This document shows, piece by piece, positions 1 through 5,816 of a DNA stretch of 9,389 nucleotides. The notes beneath the pieces are model-generated. The model did no database searches. It was given only the letters and a program-made list of their open reading frames with translations, and was not told the DNA's origin. Source of the stretch: Gammaproteobacteria bacterium RIFCSPHIGHO2_12_FULL_45_12 (GTDB taxonomy: Bacteria; Pseudomonadota; Gammaproteobacteria; DSM-16500); NCBI GenBank assembly GCA_001801665.1, contig MGYH01000009.1, positions 7,957 through 17,345 on the forward strand. Direction: 5' to 3'. Made by a program: the position numbers and the translations under genes. Positions within the stretch are counted from its first letter, which is position 1. The number at the start of each line of letters is the position of its first letter.

Positions 1-1
1 A

Positions 2-373
2 GCGGCGCGTTTGCTGAAAAAAACCACGACAGAGGTGCAGGCTGATCGGCTGGCGGCGGTACAGGCCTTGCAGAAACACTATGGTGGGGTTTGTGTGCTA
101 AAAGGGGCTGGCAGTTTGATTGCCGCACCCAACGCCTTGCCCGCCCTTTGTGACAAGGGGAACCCTGGCATGGCAACCGCCGGCATGGGAGATATTTTAA
201 GCGGTGTGATCGGCGGGTTGATCGCGCAAACCATTCCACTCGGTGATGCGGCCTGTATGGGGGTGTATTTGCACGGAATGGCAGGGGATATGGCCGCCAA
301 AGAGGGCGAACGCGGCATCATGGCGACGGATTTATTGCCTTATTTGCATCGTTTAGTTAACGTGGCACCATGA
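2..373 (+). CDS. nnr: ADP-dependent (S)-NAD(P)H-hydrate dehydratase, C-terminal part (5' end outside window)
   Basis: The frame is open at the left edge, and about 123 residues of the C-terminal dehydratase domain are visible, beginning AARLLKKTTTEVQADRL. The family repairs damaged NADHX and NADPHX, using ADP to dehydrate the S form in the cytoplasm. Visible signatures are VLKGAG (bases 95-112) and NPGMATAGMGDILSG (bases 161-205), whose GMGDxLSG core is the ribokinase-like nucleotide-binding and catalytic motif. The end, with ATDLLPYLHRLVN, matches the usual C-terminus of E. coli Nnr (YjeF) as I remember it, so the 3' end is intact. It cannot be seen whether the N-terminal epimerase domain is fused, as in E. 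coli. The stop codon overlaps the tsaE start (ATGA, 370-373), indicating translational coupling in one operon. Identification is confident. Confidence 0.93.
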   Translation, partial: AARLLKKTTTEVQADRLAAVQALQKHYGGVCVLKGAGSLIAAPNALPALCDKGNPGMATAGMGDILSGVIGGLIAQTIPLGDAACMGVYLHGMAGDMAAKEGERGIMATDLLPYLHRLVNVAP

Positions 374-831
374 CAAGCAGGCTAATAAAACAAGTCGCCA
401 CTGAGCAAGCGATGCTGGCATTGGGAGCGCAAGTGGCGCAGACAGCAAAAGAGGGCGTGATCCTCTTTCTGGAAGGGTCATTAGGCGCGGGCAAGACCAC
501 CTTTGCGCGTGGATTTTTGCGTGGTCTTGGCTATCAACAAAAGGTGAAAAGCCCAACGTATACGCTGGTTGAACCTTATCAGGTGGCGGATAAAATAATT
601 TATCATTTTGATTTATATCGCTTAGTGCAGCCAGATCAATTAGCGCATATCGGTATCCACGATTATTTTACGCCAACGGCTATTTGTCTGATCGAGTGGC
701 CCGAAAAAGGGGTTCCGTGCATACCCAAGCCGGATTTAGTCTGTGATATTTCAATGGTGGGTGAGGGTAGGGAAGTGTGCATTCAGGCATACTCCGAAAA
801 AGCTCAAGCTATGCTCGCTCAAATGAGTTAG
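370..831 (+). CDS. tsaE: tRNA threonylcarbamoyladenosine biosynthesis ATPase TsaE
   Basis: This 153-residue protein is normal length for TsaE (YjeE), the P-loop ATPase that works with TsaB and TsaD to make t6A at position 37 of ANN-decoding tRNAs in the cytoplasm. The Walker A loop GSLGAGKTT is at residues 36-44. It is followed by the family motifs SPTYTL (61-66), HFDLYRL (79-85) and IEWPEK (108-113), which carry the switch and Walker B-like residues. The ATG overlaps the nnr stop by four bases. No clear Shine-Dalgarno precedes it, so translation is probably coupled to nnr. In E. coli amiB lies between tsaE and mutL; here mutL follows directly. Function and start are both well supported. Confidence 0.95.
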   Translation: MTSRLIKQVATEQAMLALGAQVAQTAKEGVILFLEGSLGAGKTTFARGFLRGLGYQQKVKSPTYTLVEPYQVADKIIYHFDLYRLVQPDQLAHIGIHDYFTPTAICLIEWPEKGVPCIPKPDLVCDISMVGEGREVCIQAYSEKAQAMLAQMS

Positions 832-835
832 GTGA
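830..835 (+). promoter_or_regulatory. Ribosome binding site deciding the mutL start
   Basis: AGGTGA lies eight bases before the ATG at 844. The upstream in-frame GTG at 832 sits inside this motif and has no Shine-Dalgarno of its own, so initiation at 844 is favoured. The motif overlaps the last two bases of the tsaE stop codon. Confidence 0.7.
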
Positions 836-843
836 ATTGGCCG

Positions 844-2679
844 ATGACAACAGAACGTATACAAACACTGTCTCCCTTGCTGGCGAACCAAATTGCAGCG
901 GGTGAAGTGATAGAACGGCCCGCCTCCGTGGTGAAGGAATTGGTTGAGAACAGTTTGGATGCCGGTGCGACACACATTGAAATTGATATTCTGCAGGGAG
1001 GGGTGCGTTTAATTCGGGTGCGTGATAATGGCTCTGGCATTCATCCGGATGATTTGCCGCTTGCGCTCAGTCGTCATGCGACAAGTAAAATACAAGACAC
1101 AGAAGATTTGTCGCGCATCATGACATTGGGGTTTCGGGGCGAAGCCTTGGCCAGTATTGGCTCGGTATCACGGTTGGCGTTGTTGTCTGCGTTGCCCAAG
1201 CAAACCGGTTGGCAAGTGACACAGCAAGGAGACGACGAGTTAGTGCTCGCTCCCGCCGCGCATCCACAAGGCACCACCATTGAAGTGCGTGATTTGTTTT
1301 TTAATACACCGGCTCGCCGCAAATTTTTAAGATCAGAAAAAACCGAATTTGATCACATTGATGAATTGATTAAGCGTATCGCCTTGTCGTCTTTTTCCGT
1401 CAGTTTTACCTTGAAACACAATCAGCGCAATGTGCGCCAATATCATGCGGTGCAGGCAAATGATCGCACGAGTGAGCGATTAAGCGCTCTCTGTGGCGCT
1501 GCCTTTGTGCAGCATGCCGTGCAGGTTGAAGCTGAGGGGGTGGGTATGCGTTTGTCCGGGTGGATTGCGCTGCCAACTTTTTCACGTAGTCAGGGTGACT
1601 TGCAATATTTTTATGTGAATGGGCGCATGGTGCGCGATAAGTTGGTGATTCACGCATTGAAACAAGCTTATCACGATGTGCTGTATCGTGATCGTTATCC
1701 TGCTTATGTTTTGTTTCTGGCAGTGTTGCCGGAGCAAGTGGATGTGAACGTGCACCCGACCAAACACGAAGTGCGGTTTCGTGAAAGCCGACTGGTACAT
1801 GAGTTTGTATTAAGGAGCATACAGGATGCGCTTGCGCGTGTTGGGCCAGAAGGGAAAACTTGTTCACATCAGGTGGCAGTAACGCCAGCATCGGCACCCG
1901 TTGCGTTTGATCCGGAAAGCGGGGAAGTGTTGTCATTTAAATCAAGCGTGGTGAGTGCACCGAAAATGAATCCAGCACACTCGCCTCCCGCGCGGTCTTT
2001 TCAGCCCGTAAAGCATTCAAGCGCGGCAGGGATGCAGGAACAATTGGCGATTTATCAGCATTTACATTCAGCTCCGGAAGCATCCGCGCGACAGGTGCCC
2101 GCCCTGGGTTATGCGTTGGCGCAGTTGCAAGGCGTGTATATTTTGGCTGAAAATACCGAGGGTTTGGTGATGATTGATATGCACGCGGCGCATGAACGCA
2201 TCGTTTATGAAAAAATGAAGGCATCGCTCGCATCGCAAGCCGTGGCGGTGCAGCATTTGCTGGTGCCAGTGACGGTGACCCTGAGTGAGCGTGAAGCTGA
2301 TTTGGTGGAAGCCTATGAAACGGTGTTTAAGCAGCTTGGTTTTACCGTGGAACGCATCGGGAATGAAGCGGTCGTCGTCAGGGAAGTGGCGCAGTTGTTA
2401 GCGGATGGGCCGATTGAGCAGTTGATTCGGGATGTGACGACAGATTTGTTAGCGTATGGCGAGAGTTCCCGTACAACAGAATATGTCTATAAATTATTGG
2501 GCACCTTAGCGTGTCACAGTGCGGCGCGCGCCAAACGTCGCTTAAGCATTCCCGAAATGAATGCCTTGCTGCGTGAGATGGAAAAAACGGATCATAGCGG
2601 GCAATGCAATCACGGTCGTCCCACCTGCGTGCAGCTCTCCCTGGATGATTTGGATAAATTATTTTTACGTGGTCGCTAG
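844..2679 (+). CDS. mutL: DNA mismatch repair protein MutL, endonuclease-type
   Basis: The 611-residue MutL couples mismatch recognition by MutS to strand incision and excision. The N-terminal GHKL ATPase domain is complete: NQIAAGEVIERP, then KELVENSLDAG with the catalytic Glu (residue 32) and Mg-binding Asn (36), DNGSGI (61-66), ATSKI (79-83) and GFRGEAL (96-102). NGRMVRD and VDVNVHPTKHEVRF close the transducer domain. A variable linker covers about 337-421. The C-terminal domain has DMHAAHERIVYE (445-456), the DxHA(x)2E(x)4E metal-binding nuclease motif absent from E. coli MutL. It also has QHLLVP (470-475), a probable beta-clamp motif, ACHSAARAKRRL (556-567) and CNHGRPT (588-594). I chose ATG 844 over GTG 832 because of the ribosome site and the alignment with known MutL starts. 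It lies 12 bases after tsaE and ends 3 bases before miaA. Confidence 0.96.
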   Translation: MTTERIQTLSPLLANQIAAGEVIERPASVVKELVENSLDAGATHIEIDILQGGVRLIRVRDNGSGIHPDDLPLALSRHATSKIQDTEDLSRIMTLGFRGEALASIGSVSRLALLSALPKQTGWQVTQQGDDELVLAPAAHPQGTTIEVRDLFFNTPARRKFLRSEKTEFDHIDELIKRIALSSFSVSFTLKHNQRNVRQYHAVQANDRTSERLSALCGAAFVQHAVQVEAEGVGMRLSGWIALPTFSRSQGDLQYFYVNGRMVRDKLVIHALKQAYHDVLYRDRYPAYVLFLAVLPEQVDVNVHPTKHEVRFRESRLVHEFVLRSIQDALARVGPEGKTCSHQVAVTPASAPVAFDPESGEVLSFKSSVVSAPKMNPAHSPPARSFQPVKHSSAAGMQEQLAIYQHLHSAPEASARQVPALGYALAQLQGVYILAENTEGLVMIDMHAAHERIVYEKMKASLASQAVAVQHLLVPVTVTLSEREADLVEAYETVFKQLGFTVERIGNEAVVVREVAQLLADGPIEQLIRDVTTDLLAYGESSRTTEYVYKLLGTLACHSAARAKRRLSIPEMNALLREMEKTDHSGQCNHGRPTCVQLSLDDLDKLFLRGR

Positions 2680-2682
2680 AGA

Positions 2683-3609
2683 ATGTCGTCAGATAAGCAG
2701 CGCATGATCATTTGTTTGATGGGCCCAACTGCCGCTGGAAAAACGGGGCTGGCGATGGAGTTGGCAAAACAATATCCTTTTGAAATTATCAGTGTCGATT
2801 CGGCCATGGTCTATCGCGGCATGGACATTGGGACAGCCAAACCAAATGAAGCGGAGCAACGAGTTGCACCGCACCGGTTGATTGATATGCTTGATCCGGC
2901 GGAACCCTATTCCGCAGGACAGTTTCGTGTGGATGCGTTGCATGAAATTGAGGCGGTGTTAGCGCGGGGAAACGTTCCGCTGTTGGTGGGTGGCACCATG
3001 TTATATTTTCATGTGCTGCAAAAAGGGCTCACAACGTTGCCGACAGCGGATGGTGAGTTGCGCGCTACCCTACAGGCACGGGCAAACAATGAAGGCTGGC
3101 CTGCCTTGCATGAACAGTTAGCAAGGGTTGATCCTAATGCCGCCAAACGGATTCACGAGAATGACCGTCAGCGCATTCAGCGTGCGCTTGAAGTTTATTT
3201 ATTAACAGGGAAGTCAATGACTGACTGGCAAGCATCAGGAACAAACGCGTTGTCAGGTTATCGTGTGCATCAATTTGCTCTTGCGCCCACTGATCGGGCG
3301 CGTTTGCATGAACGCATTGGCATGCGTTTTCAACAGATGCTGCGTTTGGGTTTTATGGAAGAGGTCAAGCGTTTATATGAACGGGGTGACTTAACGGATG
3401 CGCTACCCTCCATGCGATCCATCGGTTATCGACAAGCATGGGAACATTTATCGGGTGCCTATGGCTATGATGAGATGTGTGACCGCATATTGGCGGCCAC
3501 ACGGCAATCAGGAAAGCACCAGTTAACCTGGCTGCGTGCCTGGCCCAAGGTGATGTGGCTCGATAGTGATGCGCCTGATCAGGCGAAAATTATTTTGAAT
3601 CAGTTATAG
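2683..3609 (+). CDS. miaA: tRNA dimethylallyltransferase MiaA
   Basis: This 308-residue cytoplasmic enzyme transfers the dimethylallyl group from DMAPP to A37 of tRNAs reading UNN codons (i6A, the precursor of ms2i6A). The P-loop GPTAAGKT is at residues 14-21. It is followed by DSAMVYRGMDIGTAKP (39-54, holding the catalytic Asp), HRLIDMLDP (64-72), VGGTMLYF (102-109), NDRQRIQRALEV (160-171), SIGYRQ (246-251) and the C-terminal TRQSGKHQLTWLR (273-285). Length is normal. The gap to mutL is only 3 bases and the ribosome site is weak, so translation is probably coupled. An in-frame ATG at 2704 is a less likely start. In many gammaproteobacteria hfq follows; here the next gene is convergent and unrelated, so miaA ends the operon. 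Confidence 0.96.
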   Translation: MSSDKQRMIICLMGPTAAGKTGLAMELAKQYPFEIISVDSAMVYRGMDIGTAKPNEAEQRVAPHRLIDMLDPAEPYSAGQFRVDALHEIEAVLARGNVPLLVGGTMLYFHVLQKGLTTLPTADGELRATLQARANNEGWPALHEQLARVDPNAAKRIHENDRQRIQRALEVYLLTGKSMTDWQASGTNALSGYRVHQFALAPTDRARLHERIGMRFQQMLRLGFMEEVKRLYERGDLTDALPSMRSIGYRQAWEHLSGAYGYDEMCDRILAATRQSGKHQLTWLRAWPKVMWLDSDAPDQAKIILNQL

Positions 3610-3636
3610 TGTGCTGCATGCCTCCTTGCATCATTC

Positions 3637-3710
3637 GTCATCCAGAGGAGCGTTTTTTGCGACGAAGGATCTTGTGTTTTTAGGAGATTCTTCGCTTTGC
3701 TCAGAATGAC
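3637..3710. repeat. 74-bp imperfect inverted repeat in the miaA 3' gap
   Basis: The element starts GTCATCCAGAG and ends CTCAGAATGAC; the arms pair with two mismatches. Inside, CGAAGGATCT (3663-3672) pairs with AGATTCTTCG (3685-3694) with a single G-T wobble around a 12-base loop. The layout resembles small dispersed palindromic elements found between genes in many bacterial genomes. It lies between two convergent genes, so its RNA hairpin could protect or delimit both transcripts. There is no U-run after the stem, so it is not a classical terminator. No second copy was found in this window. Confidence 0.6.
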
Positions 3711-3725
3711 AGCCCATTTGCACGA

Positions 3726-5555
3726 TCATAGTTGGAGCTTTTTGCCGCTATCAAGATCATCCGCATCAAGATAATCCGAGTACCTCTCATTCTCTGGCCG
3801 TTTACGGCCTAATAGAAAAAAACGATGTCCTCCGGCCAGAGCTTCTCGTTTGATAGTTGATATGGCTTCTTCAACCCCGTTTGAGTTGATTTCGCTTTCA
3901 GAATATCGATGCATGACAAGTGCTTGAATGAACAATGGCTCCTTATGAATTTTTTCCCAAATCTCGTCGAGTTTTTGGCAAGTTACTTTATATTCAGAAG
4001 AAAATTCATCATAACTTACTTGATCTGAGGCAATGAAACCAGTTTTGTTTTTTTTGAGATGGATAAGTATTAGTAATAAGTAAACATCAGAAAGGATGTT
4101 TAAAAATGCGCCTATGCTCCGTTTAAACTCACGCAAAAAAGAATCATTCTGAAAATCACTTTTCCCTGGAAATGGAAACTCAATTAATCCCCATATATTA
4201 TAGGGCATTGATCTACCAGGAAACATGATTTGGGAAGGCCACTTTGTTATTTCAGTACCATCTTTTTCAACGATTTTACATTGCCCTTCCTCGAACAGTT
4301 GATGCATGGAATTTCTAAGTATGAAAAGCAGTTCAAATACTTTTTTGCGATGTAGCCAGAAGGTTTTCTCGTTATAAGCGTCTTGATGGAAAACATCATG
4401 TAACAGCATTTCGATTGCGCCTTGTACGTATTCACTATGAGCACTTCTTACTTTTTCTTTATTTGTACAGCCATATAAGCTTGTCAGTCGGGTATTTTGA
4501 GCACTCGCCATCATCATGGATGAACGCGTTACTGAACCTAATCTAGGAAAAAGAAAAGCAGCTTCTTCTGAACCAAATACACAGGTGCGTAAAAAATTCC
4601 AAATAAATAAAGAAGGAAAAACAAAAACATTATTAAAACAGGCATAATCTCCCTCAGTTGCTTGAATAAAATCATCCGATACTAATTGTTTATTTTGATT
4701 TGTGACTCGCATAGTGTGACCACACCAAGGGAATTGTTGCCTCAATTGTTCTAGAGAATGGATGAGCGTGGGGTCTTCATCATATTTTTTTTGTGACGCG
4801 ATGACTCTTTTAATATGGCCATCTAGCCATGCATTAAAGGGGTAACGATGCTTTTCTGCCTCGATTAATTTATAAGCTTCAGATCCTTTCGGTAAATTAA
4901 AACATTCTTCATGGCCTTGAGCGGTAATAATTTTCGCAACCCAACGAGGATGCTCATCAGTCGTTTTATATAGGTAGATACCCGTCTTTTGCGAGTCATT
5001 TGTGATATGAACCTTGTGAGGACTCTCAGGTTTTACGTTTTTTTTATCATCTATTTCTTCCAAAACCGTTGTATTCTCTTCTGTGCCAAACTGGATAGGT
5101 AGTTTAAGTATGCTTTGTTTATTAATTTGTCTCAAATATTTGGAAAGAAATGCCATAAATTCCTGATTTAATTCTGAAGTATGCTCTATAGTATGATCGT
5201 CAGAGGTTTCTTCTATGATTCCAGAATGTAGACAAATTGCCATTGTAAGATGAGGATCAATACGGCCTTGCATTGCCGCGAAGATGGCCGCTTTACGAAT
5301 TTTGTTTTGTTGTTCAGGATGACGGTATTCACTGATCCAGGTGGGGAATGCTGAAGGATTAAATTGTTCAATACATTCAGAAACTTCCGGATCGAAATTT
5401 CCTTTTTGATATTCCTCATAATAAGGGGTCGTTTTCGTTCCCAAGAAAGCCATCAAGGCATTTGGAAGCGGATAATTTTTTTCTCTTATGGAGGTTGGTA
5501 TTAATTTTTCTGCAGTCTTTTCTAATCTTGCTAAGTATTCTTTAATTATAGTCAT
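3726..5555 (-). CDS. Protein of unknown function, 609 residues, AT-rich; candidate secreted effector
   Basis: I do not recognise the family. The start is secure: GGAGGA sits six bases before the ATG. There is no signal peptide. The N-terminal 150 residues look helical and charged. Residues 158-190 are a polar low-complexity linker. Residues 191-240 (GIYLYK, WVAKII, then SEAYKLIEAE) look like a beta-rich module with a conserved-looking Lys at 208. Residues 371-394 contain SAH and LLHDVFHQDAY, with H373, H386, D387 and H390 as possible metal or catalytic residues. One hydrophobic stretch (481-500) contains an Asp and is probably a buried helix, though a membrane segment is possible. The C-terminus is polar and acidic (ENERYSDYLDADDLDSG) and ends KKLQL, with Leu at -3. 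Two sampled 60-base rows (4321, 4621) give 41 G+C of 120, against 71 of 120 in two mutL rows (1741, 2221), suggesting acquisition or relaxed composition. It has its own promoter region. The Dot/Icm effector role is inference. Confidence 0.8.
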   Translation of the reverse strand: MTIIKEYLARLEKTAEKLIPTSIREKNYPLPNALMAFLGTKTTPYYEEYQKGNFDPEVSECIEQFNPSAFPTWISEYRHPEQQNKIRKAAIFAAMQGRIDPHLTMAICLHSGIIEETSDDHTIEHTSELNQEFMAFLSKYLRQINKQSILKLPIQFGTEENTTVLEEIDDKKNVKPESPHKVHITNDSQKTGIYLYKTTDEHPRWVAKIITAQGHEECFNLPKGSEAYKLIEAEKHRYPFNAWLDGHIKRVIASQKKYDEDPTLIHSLEQLRQQFPWCGHTMRVTNQNKQLVSDDFIQATEGDYACFNNVFVFPSLFIWNFLRTCVFGSEEAAFLFPRLGSVTRSSMMMASAQNTRLTSLYGCTNKEKVRSAHSEYVQGAIEMLLHDVFHQDAYNEKTFWLHRKKVFELLFILRNSMHQLFEEGQCKIVEKDGTEITKWPSQIMFPGRSMPYNIWGLIEFPFPGKSDFQNDSFLREFKRSIGAFLNILSDVYLLLILIHLKKNKTGFIASDQVSYDEFSSEYKVTCQKLDEIWEKIHKEPLFIQALVMHRYSESEINSNGVEEAISTIKREALAGGHRFFLLGRKRPENERYSDYLDADDLDSGKKLQL

Positions 5556-5561
5556 TTTTAT

Positions 5562-5582
5562 TCCTCCAATGCGATTGGAGGA
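5562..5582. promoter_or_regulatory. Perfect palindrome over the expected transcription start and ribosome site
   Basis: TCCTCCAAT and ATTGGAGGA form a perfect 9-bp inverted repeat around GCG. On the minus strand the downstream arm contains the GGAGGA ribosome site of the 609-residue gene, and the other arm touches the -10 box. If transcripts start right after the -10, the RNA hairpin would hide the ribosome site. If they start at the usual distance (near 5575), the RNA stem would be incomplete and a DNA operator for a repressor is more likely. No known regulator is assigned. Confidence 0.55.
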
Positions 5583-5590
5583 CTATACCA
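5582..5590 (-). promoter_or_regulatory. Extended -10 promoter of the 609-residue gene
   Basis: On the minus strand TGG followed by TATAGT matches an extended -10 (TGn plus a hexamer with 5 of 6 consensus bases). The predicted start is near 5575, giving a leader of about 20 bases. There is no -35 at normal spacing; a direct repeat occupies that place, as expected for an activator-dependent promoter. Confidence 0.6.
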
Positions 5591-5594
5591 GTTC

Positions 5595-5616
5595 AAACTT
5601 AAGTCAACCTTAAGTC
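5595..5616 (-). promoter_or_regulatory. PmrA-box-like 11-bp direct repeat (activator site)
   Basis: Read on the minus strand, GACTTAAGGTT (5606-5616) is followed at once by GACTTAAGTTT (5595-5605), matching at 10 of 11 positions. Within it the two nine-mers CTTAAGGTT and CTTAAGTTT, two bases apart, match 14 of 18 positions of the Legionella/Coxiella PmrA element cTTAATatT-N2-cTTAATatT as I recall it. They also fit the enterobacterial form (C/T)TTAA(G/T)-N5-(C/T)TTAA(G/T). The last CTTAAG ends ten bases before the -10, a PhoB/PmrA-type geometry. The plus-strand reading fits worse, so the site points at the 609-residue gene. The OmpR/PhoB-family assignment is stronger than PmrA itself. Confidence 0.55.
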
Positions 5617-5627
5617 TCATTCAGCAC

Positions 5628-5650
5628 AAAAAGGAAACCCTCGGGTTCCT
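5628..5650 (-). terminator. Rho-independent terminator of the hldE-gmk-rpoZ-phosphatase operon
   Basis: On the minus strand AGGAACC pairs with GGTTTCCT (one bulged base) around a CGAG tetraloop, followed at once by five T. It ends transcription coming from the right, about 150 bases past the phosphatase stop, and isolates the promoter of the 609-residue gene from read-through. Confidence 0.75.
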
Positions 5651-5689
5651 AAGTAAATTATAAGGCGTTGTTGTATCAATCCAAACTGG

Positions 5690-5769
5690 GTAGGGGGGTT
5701 AGGCGTTTTTTGCCGTCATCCACCAAATTGGTGGATGACGACGCAAAAAGCGCGTCTAATCCACCCTAC
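5690..5769. repeat. 80-bp palindromic repeat (MITE/REP-like) with GTAGGG...CCCTAC ends
   Basis: The core GTCATCCACCAA (5715-5726) is a perfect 12-bp inverted repeat with TTGGTGGATGAC (5728-5739) around one base. Outside it, GCGTTTTTTGC pairs with GCAAAAAGCGC with one mismatch, and GTAGGG pairs with CCCTAC at the ends, with small gaps between. The right arm (CTAATCCACCCTAC) looks like the TAGGGTGGATTAG-type elements scattered in many gammaproteobacterial genomes. It lies between the phosphatase stop and the terminator, so it would be transcribed and could fold into a stable hairpin in the 3' leader. Confidence 0.65.
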
Positions 5770-5796
5770 ATTGACATCAAAATGTGTAACATTTAA

Positions 5797-5816
5797 TTTA
5801 GGCAACAAAGCCTAAA
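5797..5816 (-). terminator. Weak hairpin overlapping the phosphatase stop codon
   Basis: TTTAGGC and GCCTAAA form a perfect 7-bp inverted repeat with a six-base loop, covering the last codons and stop. The following minus-strand bases are TTAAATG rather than a true T-run, so any termination would be weak. It may instead protect the 3' end. Confidence 0.3.

Noticed and set aside
832..843. GTG 832 as the mutL start (615 residues)
   Set aside because: It has no ribosome site before it, while AGGTGA is well spaced for ATG 844, and known MutL proteins start close to that point.
1406..1936. A 176-codon open frame on the minus strand inside mutL
   Set aside because: It is fully antisense to a strongly conserved MutL, its protein is rich in His, Pro and Arg without a recognisable domain, and it has no ribosome site that I could see.
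3637..3710. Rho-independent terminator for miaA
   Set aside because: The stem is real, but it is not followed by a T-run on either strand, so I list it as a repeat only.
4055..4112. The 481-500 hydrophobic stretch of the orphan protein as a definite membrane anchor
   Set aside because: It contains an Asp and amphipathic spacing, and no second segment exists, so a buried helix is at least as likely.
5595..5616. CRISPR-like or phage attachment repeat
   Set aside because: There are only two 11-bp units without spacers, no integrase nearby and no tRNA; promoter position explains it better.
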